A stretch of 64,000 nt of DNA from Streptomyces avicenniae (GCF_000719135.1 NZ_JOEK01000015.1:78569-142568), one strand, 5' to 3'. Positions 31,465-41,161 are shown, counted from the stretch's first letter. Numbers and translations: made by a program. Notes: generated from the letters alone by a model not told the origin.

Positions 31465-32136
31465 TCAGTTGCGCACGGCAGTGGCCGTCGTCGCGTGCTT
31501 GCGCAGTGACTCGGCGAGGGGGCCCTCCCCCGTGACGGTCAGGGTGCCCGCGGTGAGTGCGTCGGTGGCGGTCAGGGTGCCGTCGGCCAGGGACAGGCAG
31601 GTCGCCGTGTCGAGGGTGAGGGAGGCGTCGGAGCCGGTGGGGGAGGGGCCACGGCCGCAGACCGGGGTGCCGGGGGGCGCGTCGCCGAGCCGCAGGTGGA
31701 ACGTGCCGTCCGGCAGCGTGACGTCCATCACGCCCCGCTCGTCGCCCGCCAGCGGGGCGAGCCGCGCGAGCAGCGGCAGCGCGAACCAGTGCGCGCGCAC
31801 CGCGTCCGTCGGCGCCGACGCGCCGAGCGACGGGCCGCCCCACACGGCGAGGGCGCCGAGGACCGGGAGCAACGCGCCGCCGCGCTCGGTCAGTTCGTAC
31901 GCCGAGCCGGTCCCGGGCGGCGGCAGCCTGCGGCGGCTCACCACGCCGTCACGCTCCAGGTCCCGCAGCCGCGACGCCAGCACGTCCGTGCTGATGCCGG
32001 GCAGGTCGGTGAACAGGTCGGTGTACCGCAGCGGCCCGGCCAGCAACTCCCGCACGATCAGCAGCGACCACCGGTCACCGACCGTGTCGAGGGTCCGGGC
32101 GATCGCGCAGTACTGGTCATAGCTTCGGCGTGGCAT
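31465..32136 (-). CDS. HxlR-family regulator with C-terminal extension
   Basis: This 223-residue protein has an HxlR winged helix in its first 100 residues (CAIARTLDTVGDRWSLLIVRELLAGPLRYTDLF, then DVLASRLRDLERDGVVSRRRL), including the conserved cysteine before the first helix. A further 110 residues resemble an SCP2-like sterol-carrier fold (DVTLPDGTFHLRLGDA...LTLDTATCLSLADGTLTATDAL). Such HxlR-SCP2 fusions occur in actinobacteria. ATG 32136 is chosen because the fold begins there. It is divergent from the aminotransferase gene over two dyads and probably controls both. Confidence 0.82.
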   Translation of the reverse strand: MPRRSYDQYCAIARTLDTVGDRWSLLIVRELLAGPLRYTDLFTDLPGISTDVLASRLRDLERDGVVSRRRLPPPGTGSAYELTERGGALLPVLGALAVWGGPSLGASAPTDAVRAHWFALPLLARLAPLAGDERGVMDVTLPDGTFHLRLGDAPPGTPVCGRGPSPTGSDASLTLDTATCLSLADGTLTATDALTAGTLTVTGEGPLAESLRKHATTATAVRN

Positions 32137-32140
32137 GCGG

Positions 32141-32196
32141 CCAAGTCTAAGGAGATCTCGTTGGACTTTCCAAGTCGTTACTTGGTAGAACCAAGT
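32141..32196. promoter_or_regulatory. double dyad between HxlR and aminotransferase genes
   Basis: GACTT-TCC-AAGTC (32164-32176) and ACTTGG-TAGAA-CCAAGT (32180-32196) have centres 18 bp apart; another CCAAGT lies at 32141-32146. TTGGAC (32161-32166) could be the rightward -35. This fits a divergent operator of the HxlR protein. Confidence 0.55.
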
Positions 32197-32221
32197 GACA
32201 CGCGCACTGGGAGGTCGCCCC

Positions 32222-33436
32222 ATGGAGTTCCGGCAGTCGAGCAAGCTCGCCGAGGTCTGCTACGAGATCCGCGGACCGGTGATCGAGCACGCCAACGCGC
32301 TGGAGGAGGCCGGGCACAGCGTCCTGCGCCTCAACACGGGCAATCCCGCGCTCTTCGGCTTCGAGGCGCCGGAGGAGATCCTCCAGGACATGATCAGGAT
32401 GCTGCCCCAGGCGCACGGCTACACCGACTCGCGCGGCATCCTCCCGGCCCGGCGCGCCGTCGCCCAGCACTACCAGGAACGCGGCCTCACCGACGCCGAC
32501 GTGGACGACGTGTTCCTCGGCAACGGCGTCTCGGAGCTGGTCTCCATGGCGGTGCAGGCCCTGGTCGAGGACGGCGACGAGATCCTGATCCCGTCCCCCG
32601 ACTTCCCGCTGTGGACCGCCGTCACCACCCTGGCGGGCGGCAAGGCCGTGCACTACGTGTGCGACGAGTCCGCCGACTGGTACCCGGACCTCGACGACAT
32701 GGCCGCGAAGATCACCGACCGCACCCGCGCCGTCGTCATCATCAGCCCCAACAACCCCACGGGCGCCGTCTATCCGCGCGAGATCCTGGAGGGCATCCTC
32801 GACCTCGCGCGCCGCCACCACCTGATGGTCTTCTCCGACGAGATCTACGACAAGATCCTCTACGACGACGCCGAGCACCTCAGCCCCGCCGTCCTCGCCC
32901 CCGACCTGGTCTGCCTGACCTTCAGCGGCCTGTCGAAGGCGTACCGCGTCGCCGGGTTCCGCTCCGGCTGGGTCGTCGTCTCGGGGCCGCGCCAGCACGC
33001 GAAGAGCTACCTGGAGGGCCTGACGATGCTGGCCTCCATGCGGCTGTGCGCCAACGCGCCCGCGCAGTACGCCATCCAGGCCGCGCTCGGCGGGCGGCAG
33101 AGCATAAAGGATCTCGTCCTGCCAGGCGGCAGGCTGCACGAGCAGCGCGACATCGCCTGGCGCACGCTCAACGACATCCCGGGCATCTCCTGCGTCAAAC
33201 CGCGCGGCGCGCTGTACGCGTTCCCCCGCATCGACCTGTCGGTGCACGGCATCCACGACGACGAGCGCTTCGTCCTCGACCTCCTGCTGCGCGAGAAGAT
33301 CCAGGTCGTCCAGGGCACGGGCTTCAACTGGCCGCGCCCCGACCACTTCCGCATCCTCACGCTGCCGCGCGCCGACGACCTCGAATCGGCGATCAGCCGC
33401 ATCGGACGGTTCCTCAGCGGCTACCGGCAGTCGTAA
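32222..33436 (+). CDS. PLP-dependent aminotransferase (AlaA-like)
   Basis: This 404-residue class I aminotransferase has the AlaA/glutamate-pyruvate type N-terminus (SSKLAEVCYEIRGPVIEHANALEEAGHSVLRLNTGNPALFGF), the PLP pocket ISPNNPTGAVYP and FSDEIYDKI, the Schiff-base lysine in SGLSKAYRVAGFRSGW, and the C-terminal arginine in HFRILTLP. It probably transfers amino groups between alanine and 2-oxoglutarate. ATG 32222 has GGGAGG upstream. It is divergent from the HxlR gene. Confidence 0.88.
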   Translation: MEFRQSSKLAEVCYEIRGPVIEHANALEEAGHSVLRLNTGNPALFGFEAPEEILQDMIRMLPQAHGYTDSRGILPARRAVAQHYQERGLTDADVDDVFLGNGVSELVSMAVQALVEDGDEILIPSPDFPLWTAVTTLAGGKAVHYVCDESADWYPDLDDMAAKITDRTRAVVIISPNNPTGAVYPREILEGILDLARRHHLMVFSDEIYDKILYDDAEHLSPAVLAPDLVCLTFSGLSKAYRVAGFRSGWVVVSGPRQHAKSYLEGLTMLASMRLCANAPAQYAIQAALGGRQSIKDLVLPGGRLHEQRDIAWRTLNDIPGISCVKPRGALYAFPRIDLSVHGIHDDERFVLDLLLREKIQVVQGTGFNWPRPDHFRILTLPRADDLESAISRIGRFLSGYRQS

Positions 33437-33531
33437 CAACTCACCGATCCCGCCGCACACTTTTACGAACCCCCGCTCCTCGGGTAACACATCAGCGTCT
33501 CAACTGCTTCGTCTCGACGAGGAGATGGCTG

Positions 33532-34896
33532 ATGGGAAAGCTCACCGGACGTGCCCGCGCACTGGCGGGGACCGTGGCCCTGGGCGCGGCGCTGACCGCC
33601 TGCGGCGGCGGATCGGACGAGGAAGGCGACGGGGGCGCGCGGCTGACGATCTCGGCCAACGCGGTCGCCGGGGGCAAGAACACCGAGGAGGCCGCGTGGA
33701 TCGAGGAGTGGGTGATCCCGGCCTTCGAGGAGGCGCAGGCCGCCGCGGGAACCCCCGTGGACGTCTCCTTCGAGCCGAGCGGCGTGGACGACGAGCAGTA
33801 CAAGACCCGCCTCGCCCTCGACCTCCAGGCGGGCTCAGGCCCTGACATCATGACGCTCGACGGCATCTGGGTCGGCGAGTTCGCCCAGGCCGGGTACGTC
33901 GAGCCGCTGCCCGCCGCGACCCAGGAGTGGGACGGCTGGGCGCAGATCCCCGAGGCCGTGCAGCAGCTCGCGACGTACGAGGGCGAGCGTTACGGCATCC
34001 CCTGGGGCACGGACGGTCGCGTCCTGTTCTACAACCGCACGCTCTTCGCCGAGGCCGGGCTCCCCGCCGACTGGCAGCCCACGAGCTGGGACGACATCCT
34101 GACCGCCGCCGAAGCGCTCGCCGGGCTGGACGACGTGATCCCCGTCCAGCTCAACGCGGGCACCGCCATGGGCGAGGCCACCAGCATGCAGGGCCTCCTG
34201 CCGCTGCTGGCCGGGACGGGCGAGGAGATCCACGACGGCTCGGCCTGGACCGGCGCGAGCGACGGGCTGGTCGAGGCGCTGGAGCTGTACGAGGACGTGT
34301 ACGGCGGCGGGCTCGGCGACCCCGTGCTCCAGCAGGAGGCGCAGGGCCGCGACCGGTCGTTCGCCCGGTTCGCGGAGGGCGGCGTCGGCATCCTGGTCGA
34401 GGGCGACTACTTCTGGCGCAGTGTCCTGAACCCGGAGGGCGGCACCGCCCCGATGGCCGACCGCGACGAGGCCGTGGGCTGGGCGCGCATCCCCGCCGTA
34501 CGGCCGGGGGCGGGCGTCGGCGGGCAGGACTTCGTCAGCATGTCGGGCGGCAGCGTCCGCGTCGTCAACCCGGCGGGGGACAACGCGGAACTCGCCTACG
34601 AACTGATGGAGTTCATGAACTCCGCCGAGGCGATCACCGCCGCCGTGGGCGACAACGCCCGCATCACGGCGCGCGACGACGTCAACGCGACGGTCCTCGC
34701 GGGCGATCCGCTGCTCTCCTACATCGCCGACGAGGTGCTGCCGCTGACCACGTTCCGGCCGCCGCTCGCCGCGTACCCACAGGTCTCCGTGCTGCTCCAG
34801 GAGGCCACCGCCGCCGTCGCGGCCGGGGACGACACCCCACGCGAGGCCGCCGACGCGTACGCGGAAGGGCTCGCGGAGGTCACCGGTGGCGACTGA
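33532..34896 (+). CDS. sugar ABC importer binding lipoprotein (family 1)
   Basis: This 454-residue extracellular solute-binding protein has a lipoprotein signal ending LTAC (Cys24) and then a Gly/Asp-rich linker. The body has the family 1 pattern: SGPDIMTLDGIWVGEFAQAGYVEPL, ERYGIPWGTDGRVLFYNRTLFAEAGLP, and a C-terminal KxA-like block with PREAADAYAEGL. It should capture an oligosaccharide for the two permeases that follow. GAGGAG precedes ATG 33532. The 3' end overlaps the first permease by 11 bp. Confidence 0.9.
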   Translation: MGKLTGRARALAGTVALGAALTACGGGSDEEGDGGARLTISANAVAGGKNTEEAAWIEEWVIPAFEEAQAAAGTPVDVSFEPSGVDDEQYKTRLALDLQAGSGPDIMTLDGIWVGEFAQAGYVEPLPAATQEWDGWAQIPEAVQQLATYEGERYGIPWGTDGRVLFYNRTLFAEAGLPADWQPTSWDDILTAAEALAGLDDVIPVQLNAGTAMGEATSMQGLLPLLAGTGEEIHDGSAWTGASDGLVEALELYEDVYGGGLGDPVLQQEAQGRDRSFARFAEGGVGILVEGDYFWRSVLNPEGGTAPMADRDEAVGWARIPAVRPGAGVGGQDFVSMSGGSVRVVNPAGDNAELAYELMEFMNSAEAITAAVGDNARITARDDVNATVLAGDPLLSYIADEVLPLTTFRPPLAAYPQVSVLLQEATAAVAAGDDTPREAADAYAEGLAEVTGGD

Positions 34897-35770
34897 CGCC
34901 GCCGGGCTCGGCCGCCGCAGGGCGGCGGTCTTCGTCGCCCCCGCCCTGCTGCTCGTCGCGGGCTTCCTCGTCCTCCCCGCCCTGTGGACGATCTACCTCG
35001 GCGCGACCGACTACCAGCTCACCGGACTCGCCGCCGCAGACCCGCAGTTCACCGGCCTCGACAACGCGCGCCGCGCCCTGGACGAGGACGAGTTCACGCA
35101 CTCCCTCGGCCTCACGCTCCAGTTCGTCGTCGGCTCGGCCGTCCTCGGGCAGGCGCTCCTCGGCTTCACGATCGCCTGGCTGCTGCGCGACCGCACGGGC
35201 CCGCTGCGCCGCCTCGTCGAGGCCCTGGTGCTGCTGGCCTGGATCCTGCCCAGCTCGGTCGTCGCGTTCCTGTGGATCGCCCTGCTGGACCGCGACGGCG
35301 GCACCCTCAACACCCTGCTCGGCAGCGGGAACACGGCCTGGCTGGTCGAGCACCCGATGGCGTCGATCATCGTCTTCAACATCTGGCGCGGCACCGCGTT
35401 CTCGATGATGCTCTACGCCGCCGCGCTCGGCACCGTCCCGCCGTCCCAGCTGGAGACCGCGCGGCTCGCGGGCGCCTCCGCCTGGCAGCAACTGCGGGAC
35501 GTCGTCCTGCCATTGATCCGCGGGCACGTCCTGACGAACCTGCTGCTCATCAGCCTGTGGACGTTCAACGACTTCACGCCGTTCCTCCTCACCGGCGGCG
35601 GCCCGGGCGACGCGACCGAGACCCTGCCCGTCTTCATCTACAACACGGCGCTCTTCGGCGGCGAACTCGGCTACGGCGCCGCGCTGTCCGTCCTCATGCT
35701 GCTCATCAACCTGGTCATCGCCCTCGTCTACACCCGGCTGCTGCGCGCACGAGAGAAGGCCGCGTCATGA
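34886..35770 (+). CDS. sugar ABC importer permease 1 (MalF/UgpA type)
   Basis: This 294-residue permease has about six membrane helices. The cytoplasmic coupling EAA loop is LETARLAGASAWQQLRDVVLPLI. The first helix follows directly after a short basic N-terminus (FVAPALLLVAGFLVLPALWTIYLGA). It pairs with the next gene product. GTG 34886 overlaps the binding-protein gene. Confidence 0.9.
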   Translation: MATDAAGLGRRRAAVFVAPALLLVAGFLVLPALWTIYLGATDYQLTGLAAADPQFTGLDNARRALDEDEFTHSLGLTLQFVVGSAVLGQALLGFTIAWLLRDRTGPLRRLVEALVLLAWILPSSVVAFLWIALLDRDGGTLNTLLGSGNTAWLVEHPMASIIVFNIWRGTAFSMMLYAAALGTVPPSQLETARLAGASAWQQLRDVVLPLIRGHVLTNLLLISLWTFNDFTPFLLTGGGPGDATETLPVFIYNTALFGGELGYGAALSVLMLLINLVIALVYTRLLRAREKAAS

Positions 35771-36588
35771 CCCCGGGCCAGGCCGTAAGGACCGTGCTGC
35801 GCTACGCGTCCCTCTCGCTGCTGCTCGCCTTCTTCGCGCTCCCGCTGCTCTGGCTGGCCTTCGCGCCCTTCGACCGCGCCCCGCAGATCGCCGTCTCCCT
35901 GCCGGAGTTCACCCTCGACAACTTCCGCGACCTCCTGGACAACGAGAACGCCCTGCGCTCCCTGCGCAACTCCCTGCTCCTCGCCGCCGGTACGGGCGCC
36001 GTCGTCGTCACGCTCAGCGCGCTCGCCGCGTACGCGCTCAGCCGTGTCCGCCTCCCGGGACGCGACGCGCTGCTCTACGCGCTGCTGCTGCTGTCGTCCA
36101 TCGTCACCGGCACCGCCGCGATGGTCCCGCTGTTCAACCTCGCCTACGAACTGGACCTCATCGACTCCCAACTCGGCGTCATCCTCGTCCTGTCGGGCGG
36201 GCTGCTGCCCAGCGCCATCTTCATCCTGAAGGACTTCACCGACGCGACGCCCCGCAGCTACGAGGAGTCCGCGCGCGTCTTCGGCGCCTCCCCGCTCCAG
36301 ATCATGCGCCACATCGTCGTCCCCGTGATCCGCCCCGGGCTCGCCACGATCGGCGTGTGGGCCGTCGCCCAGGTATGGGGGAACTTCCTCATCCCCTTCC
36401 TCCTGCTGCGCTCGCCCGACAAGTCCCCGGCCGCCGTGGTCATGTACACCTTCTACACCGAGGGCGGCCAGCCCGACCTGGCGCTGATCTCGACGTTCTC
36501 GCTGCTCTACTCGCTGCCGGTCGTGCTGATGTTCCTGCTCGTCTCGTCCCGGTACGGATTCCGGTTCCACGGAGGGATCAAACGCTGA
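35767..36588 (+). CDS. sugar ABC importer permease 2 (MalG/UgpE type)
   Basis: This 273-residue permease has six predicted membrane helices and the EAA loop YEESARVFGASPLQIMRHIVVPVI. It begins with ATG overlapping the preceding stop (ATGA) and ends with TGATG overlapping the ATPase start, so the whole operon is translationally coupled. Confidence 0.9.
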   Translation: MTPGQAVRTVLRYASLSLLLAFFALPLLWLAFAPFDRAPQIAVSLPEFTLDNFRDLLDNENALRSLRNSLLLAAGTGAVVVTLSALAAYALSRVRLPGRDALLYALLLLSSIVTGTAAMVPLFNLAYELDLIDSQLGVILVLSGGLLPSAIFILKDFTDATPRSYEESARVFGASPLQIMRHIVVPVIRPGLATIGVWAVAQVWGNFLIPFLLLRSPDKSPAAVVMYTFYTEGGQPDLALISTFSLLYSLPVVLMFLLVSSRYGFRFHGGIKR

Positions 36589-37664
36589 TGGCCGCCATCC
36601 ACCTGTCCGGACTCACCAAGGACTACCCCGGCGGCGTCCGCGCCCTCGACGGCATCGACCTCACCGTCGCCGACGGCGAGTTCTTCGCGCTGCTCGGCCC
36701 CTCAGGCTGCGGCAAGACGACGCTGCTGCGCACCGTCGCGGGCCTTGAGGAGGCGACCGGCGGCGCCGTCCGCATCGGCGGCGACGACGTGACGCGCACG
36801 CCGCCCGGACGCCGCGACGTCGCGATGGTCTTCCAGGACTACGCCCTCTTCCCGCACATGACGGTGGCCGACAACATCGCCTACCCCCTGCGCATCCGCA
36901 AGGTCCCGGCCGCGCGGCGCAGGGACAAGGCGGCCGAGACCGCCCGCGAACTCGGCCTCGGCGACCACCTCGCACGCCGCCCCGGGCAGCTCTCCGGCGG
37001 CCAGCAGCAACGCGTCGCCCTCGCCCGCGCCATGGCCTGCCACCCGAGCGCGTTCCTCTTCGACGAACCCCTCTCCAACCTCGACGCACGCCTGCGCCTC
37101 GAAGCCCGCACCTTCCTGAAGCGCCTCCAGCGCGACCTGCGCGTCACGACCGTCTTCGTCACCCACGACCAGGCCGAGGCCCTGGCACTCGCCGACCGCA
37201 TCGCCGTGCTGGAGGCGGGGCGCGTGCGCCAGACCGGCACGCCGACGGAGATCTTCCGCCGCCCCGCCAACACGTTCGTCGCCTCCTTCATCGGCTCCAC
37301 GCCGATGAACCTCCTGCCGGGCACCGTCGAGCGCGGCGGCGGCCACGTCACGGTCGGCGGCGTGCCGCTGCCCGCCGGGCCCGCCCGCGCCGCGCTCACC
37401 GGCGGCGAGGAGGTCGTCTACGGCATCAGGCCCGAGTACCTGACGTTCAGCGGCACGCCAGGCCCCGGCGGCGGCGCGCTGCCCGGCACGGTGACGGTCG
37501 TGGAGAACATGGGCAGCACCCAGCTCGTCACGCTCGAAGGACCGGCGGGCACCGTGCAGGTCGTCGTCCCGGAGGACACCCCGGCCGAGCCGGGCGGCGC
37601 CGGGTACGCCGTGCCGCGCTCCGACCGGGTGCTCCTGTACCGGGAGGGTCAGCTCGTCGGCTGA
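36588..37664 (+). CDS. sugar ABC importer ATPase (UgpC/MalK type)
   Basis: This 358-residue ATPase has Walker A GPSGCGKTT, Q-loop VFQDYALFPHMT, signature LSGGQQQR, Walker B FLFDEPLSNLD and H-loop VTHDQAEALALAD. A C-terminal TOBE/OB regulatory domain begins near residue 240 (GSTPMNLLPGTV) and contains GIRPEYL. Most Streptomyces CUT1 importers share the distant MsiK ATPase; here a dedicated one is in the operon. It overlaps the convergent nhaA by 16 bp. Confidence 0.92.
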   Translation: MAAIHLSGLTKDYPGGVRALDGIDLTVADGEFFALLGPSGCGKTTLLRTVAGLEEATGGAVRIGGDDVTRTPPGRRDVAMVFQDYALFPHMTVADNIAYPLRIRKVPAARRRDKAAETARELGLGDHLARRPGQLSGGQQQRVALARAMACHPSAFLFDEPLSNLDARLRLEARTFLKRLQRDLRVTTVFVTHDQAEALALADRIAVLEAGRVRQTGTPTEIFRRPANTFVASFIGSTPMNLLPGTVERGGGHVTVGGVPLPAGPARAALTGGEEVVYGIRPEYLTFSGTPGPGGGALPGTVTVVENMGSTQLVTLEGPAGTVQVVVPEDTPAEPGGAGYAVPRSDRVLLYREGQLVG

Positions 37665-38905
37665 GCGCGCCGCCGGTACGCCCGGCCGCGCGCCGTCAGC
37701 AGCACGGCCGCGCCCAGCGCCGAGACCACCGAGCCGAGCAGCACACCGGTCTTGACCTCGGCCTGGAGCCCCGGCGCGTCCGCGAACGCCAGCTCGGCCA
37801 CGAGCAGCGCCACCGTGAAGCCCACGCCCGCCAGCATCGCGGCCCCGGTCACGTCGGCCCAGCGCAGGTCGGGGCTGAGCCGCGCGCCGGTGAACCGTTC
37901 CGTCAGCCACGCCGCGCCCAGCACCCCGACCGTCTTGCCCACGAACAGGCCGCACAGCACGCCCAGCGACTCGGGCTGCCGTACCAGCGCGGACAGCGAG
38001 TCGCCCGAGACGCGCACCCCGGCCGCGAACAGCGCGAACAGCGGCACGGCCAGCCCGGCGGACAGCGGGTGCAGCAGATGCCCGACGCGCTCGGCGGGCG
38101 AACGGTCCTCGCCCGGCTCGGGCTCCGTCCGCAGCAGCATTCCCATCGCCACGCCGGCGATAGTCGCGTGCACGCCGCTGTGGTACGTCAGCACCCAGAT
38201 CGCCAGCGCCAGCGGCACGTACAGCCACCAGCCGCGCACCCGCAGGCGGACGTGCAGCAGCCAGAAGAGCGCGAGACCCGCCACCGCGCCGCCCAGCGCG
38301 GCCACGTCCAGCGTCGAGGTGAAGAAGAGCGCGATCACCGTGATGGCGATCAGGTCGTCCACGATCGCCAGGGTGAGCAGGAAGGTGCGCAGCGCGGACG
38401 GGAGGTGCCGCCCGACGACCGCGAGCACGCCGAGCGCGAACGCGATGTCCGTCGCCATCGGCACGGCCCAGCCGTCGAGCCGCCCGTCGCCCGCCAGCGC
38501 GAACGCCGTGTAGACCAGCGCGGGCACGACCATGCCGCCCACGGCGGCGACGATCGGCAGCGCCGCCGCCGCCGGACGCCGCAGCTCGCCGACCGTCAGC
38601 TCCCGCTTCAGCTCGGTGCCCGCGACGAAGAAGAAGACCGCGAGCAGCCCGTCCGACGCCCAGTGCCCGACCGACATGTCGATACCGAGGAAGGGGATCG
38701 CCAGGTGGTGGTCGCGGACGTCCTCGTAGGTGTCGCCGAGCGGCGAGTTGACGAGCGCCAGCGCCAGCGCGGCGGCGATCAGCAGGCACAGCCCGCCGGT
38801 GACTTCGAGCCGCAGGAACGCGGCGACGCTGCGCCGGTCGCGCTCACGTTCCGCCTCGGGATCGGCGCGCAGGCGCAGGACGACGGGCAGCGGGCGGCGC
38901 GGCAT
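37649..38905 (-). CDS. nhaA: Na+/H+ antiporter NhaA
   Basis: This 418-residue membrane antiporter has about 12 helices. Family blocks are GHWASDGLLAVFFFVAGTELKRE near the N-terminus, MATDIAFALGVLAVVG with the functional aspartate of helix IV-V, and LAIVDDLIAITVIALF with the two essential aspartates. It exchanges sodium for protons for pH and salt homeostasis. A basic N-terminal tail and an ATG at 38905 with a short CTC-rich leader make the start reasonable. It shares 16 bp with the convergent ATPase gene. Confidence 0.93.
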   Translation of the reverse strand: MPRRPLPVVLRLRADPEAERERDRRSVAAFLRLEVTGGLCLLIAAALALALVNSPLGDTYEDVRDHHLAIPFLGIDMSVGHWASDGLLAVFFFVAGTELKRELTVGELRRPAAAALPIVAAVGGMVVPALVYTAFALAGDGRLDGWAVPMATDIAFALGVLAVVGRHLPSALRTFLLTLAIVDDLIAITVIALFFTSTLDVAALGGAVAGLALFWLLHVRLRVRGWWLYVPLALAIWVLTYHSGVHATIAGVAMGMLLRTEPEPGEDRSPAERVGHLLHPLSAGLAVPLFALFAAGVRVSGDSLSALVRQPESLGVLCGLFVGKTVGVLGAAWLTERFTGARLSPDLRWADVTGAAMLAGVGFTVALLVAELAFADAPGLQAEVKTGVLLGSVVSALGAAVLLTARGRAYRRRAQPTS

Positions 38906-39061
38906 GGGGAGGCGCCCCTCTCACGGGTCGGCACGGGAACGCCGCGCCTCACGCGCGGCGCTGCCGACCAGACTTCCCGGCGCACCTTCGCCGCCGACCG
39001 GTCCCCCGATCTTGACGGCGCCTTGACACCCTACCCCCGGGGGCGGGCGGTTCTGCCCAGC

Positions 39062-39790
39062 TCAGCTCAGCTCGGTGAACGCCTCCACCGCCTGGGTGCG
39101 GCCGGTCACGATGATCACGTCGCCCGGCTCGACCACGGTCTCGGCCGTCGCGTGCGTGAAGTCGTGGCCCGGCCGCTTGATCCCGACGACGGTGACGCCG
39201 TGCTTCGTCCGCACGGCGCTCACCCCGAGCGGCACGCCCGTCGCCACGTCGGGCGCGACCGTCTTGACCAGCGCGAAGTCGTCGTCGAACTCGATGAAGT
39301 CCAGCATGCGCCCCGTCACCAGATGCGCGACGCGTTCCCCCATCTCGTGCTCGGGCAGCACCACGTGGTGCGCGCCGAGGCGCTCCAGTATCTTGCCGTG
39401 CTGGCGGCTGATCGCCTTGGCCCAGATGTTGGGCACGCCGTCGTCCAGCAGGTTGGACGTGACGAGGATGCTCGCCTCGATGTGCGTGCCGATCGCGACC
39501 ACGGCGCTCGGGAACTCGTGCACGCCGAGCTGCCGCAGCACCTCGGCGTCCGTGCAGTCGGCGACGGCGACATGGGTCAGCGCGTCGCTGTGCTGCTGGA
39601 CGAGGCGTTCGTCCTGGTCCACGCCCAGGACCTCCCACCCGCGCCGCATCAGCTCCTCGGCGAGCGAGCTGCCGAAGCGGCCGAGGCCGATGACGGCGAT
39701 CCGCTGGTCGTCGCCGTCCGGCGCCGGGCGCGTCTGCTGCGCGAGGCGCTTGCCGCGTCGGCGGCGCATCGAGTGGAGATAGTTGCTCAT
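39062..39790 (-). CDS. TrkA/KtrA-type potassium channel gating protein
   Basis: This 242-residue protein has an N-terminal RCK domain with the NAD-binding motif VIGLGRFGSSLAEEL and VLGVDQDERLVQ, followed by a C-terminal TrkA-C domain ending DVIIVTGRTQAVEAFTEL. It is cytoplasmic and forms a ring that gates the potassium channel encoded 9 bp upstream. About 30 basic residues precede the Rossmann fold. Confidence 0.92.
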   Translation of the reverse strand: MSNYLHSMRRRRGKRLAQQTRPAPDGDDQRIAVIGLGRFGSSLAEELMRRGWEVLGVDQDERLVQQHSDALTHVAVADCTDAEVLRQLGVHEFPSAVVAIGTHIEASILVTSNLLDDGVPNIWAKAISRQHGKILERLGAHHVVLPEHEMGERVAHLVTGRMLDFIEFDDDFALVKTVAPDVATGVPLGVSAVRTKHGVTVVGIKRPGHDFTHATAETVVEPGDVIIVTGRTQAVEAFTELS

Positions 39791-39799
39791 GGCGTGTGC

Positions 39800-41161
39800 C
39801 TACCCAATGATGGGCCGTTCCTCCGGCAGGTGGTAGCGGCGTGTGCGGTCGCGCAGCGCCAGGGCGGAGACCAGCGTGATCGGTCCGATGCGGCCGACGA
39901 ACATCAGCCCCACCATGATGACCTGCGCGGTCGGCGGCAGATCGTAGCTCACCCCGGTGGACAGGCCCGTCGTGCCGAACGCGGAGACCACCTCGAACAG
40001 CACGAACTCCATGCGCGCGTCCACCATCGTGAGCAGCGCGATGGTCGCGGCCATGACCATGCCGACGCCCGCCAGCGCCACCGTCAGCGCCTGCCGCAGG
40101 ACGTGCGGCGCCAGCGTCCGCCGGAACACCCCCGACGTCGGCTCGCCCCGTACCTCGGCGAGCATCGCCACCGCCAGCACCGCGAACGTCGTCACCTTGA
40201 TGCCGCCCGCCGTGCCCGCCGCGCCGCCGCCTATGAACATCAGGACACACGTCATGAGGAGCGTCGCCGGTTCCATCGCGGCGGTGTCCGTGGCGTTGAA
40301 CCCGGCCGTGCGCGCCATGGCGGAGTGGAAGAACGCGCCCAGCACCTTGTCCGCCGTGTCCAGCGGGCCGAACGTGCCGGGGTTCGCCCATTCGAGGGCC
40401 AGCGTCAGGACCGTGCCGACGGCGAGCAGCGCGCCGGAGACGACGAGCGTCAGCTTCAGGTGCAGCGACCAGCCGCGCCGCCCGGTGGCGCGGCGGCGCG
40501 AGCGGTGCCGCAGCAGCTCGACGATGACGGGGAAGCCGATGCCGCCGATGGTGACGGCCACGGCTATCGGCAGCAGGACCCACGGGTCGTCGGCGTACGC
40601 GGTCAGGCTGTCGGCGCGCAGGCCGAAGCCCGCGTTGTTGAAGGCCATGACGGAGTGGAACGCGCCGTGGTAGACGGCCGTGCCCCACGCCTCGTCGTAG
40701 CCGAACCGGAAGCGCGCCGCGAGCACGACGGCCGTGACCAGCTCCACGACGACGGTGATCAGCGCCACGCGCAGCAGCACGACCCGCAGGTCGCCGATCC
40801 CGATCCGCGACTCGGCCTGCGCCTGGAGCGTCATGCGCAGCCGCAGCTTGCCCGCGATCAGCAGGGCGAGCAGCGACGCCAGCGTCATGATGCCGAGGCC
40901 GCCGATCTGCACGAGCGCGATGATCACGCCCTCGCCGAAGCCGCTCCAGTAGCTGCTGGTGTCCACGACGACCAGGCCGTTGACGCAGGTCGCGGACGTG
41001 GCGGTGAACAGGGCGGTGCCGAGACCGGCCGAGCGTCCGTCCGCCGCCGAGACCGGCAGGGCCAGCAGCACGGTGCCGAGCAGGACGGCCACGCCGAATG
41101 CGAGCGCGACCATGCGGGAGGGATGCATGTCGAACAGACCCCGCCGCCGCCCCCTCACCAC
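39800..41161 (-). CDS. TrkH/KtrB-type potassium transporter subunit
   Basis: This 453-residue channel subunit has the four pore repeats of the Trk/Ktr family: TATSATCVNGLVVVD, FHSVMAFNNAGFGL, FHSAMARTAGFNATD and VSAFGTTGLSTGVS, with the selectivity glycines in place. About eight to ten membrane helices are seen. It takes up potassium together with the TrkA-like protein in the same operon. The GTG start is not strongly supported by a ribosome binding site; an adjacent GTG codon is equally possible. Confidence 0.92.
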   Translation of the reverse strand: MVRGRRRGLFDMHPSRMVALAFGVAVLLGTVLLALPVSAADGRSAGLGTALFTATSATCVNGLVVVDTSSYWSGFGEGVIIALVQIGGLGIMTLASLLALLIAGKLRLRMTLQAQAESRIGIGDLRVVLLRVALITVVVELVTAVVLAARFRFGYDEAWGTAVYHGAFHSVMAFNNAGFGLRADSLTAYADDPWVLLPIAVAVTIGGIGFPVIVELLRHRSRRRATGRRGWSLHLKLTLVVSGALLAVGTVLTLALEWANPGTFGPLDTADKVLGAFFHSAMARTAGFNATDTAAMEPATLLMTCVLMFIGGGAAGTAGGIKVTTFAVLAVAMLAEVRGEPTSGVFRRTLAPHVLRQALTVALAGVGMVMAATIALLTMVDARMEFVLFEVVSAFGTTGLSTGVSYDLPPTAQVIMVGLMFVGRIGPITLVSALALRDRTRRYHLPEERPIIG

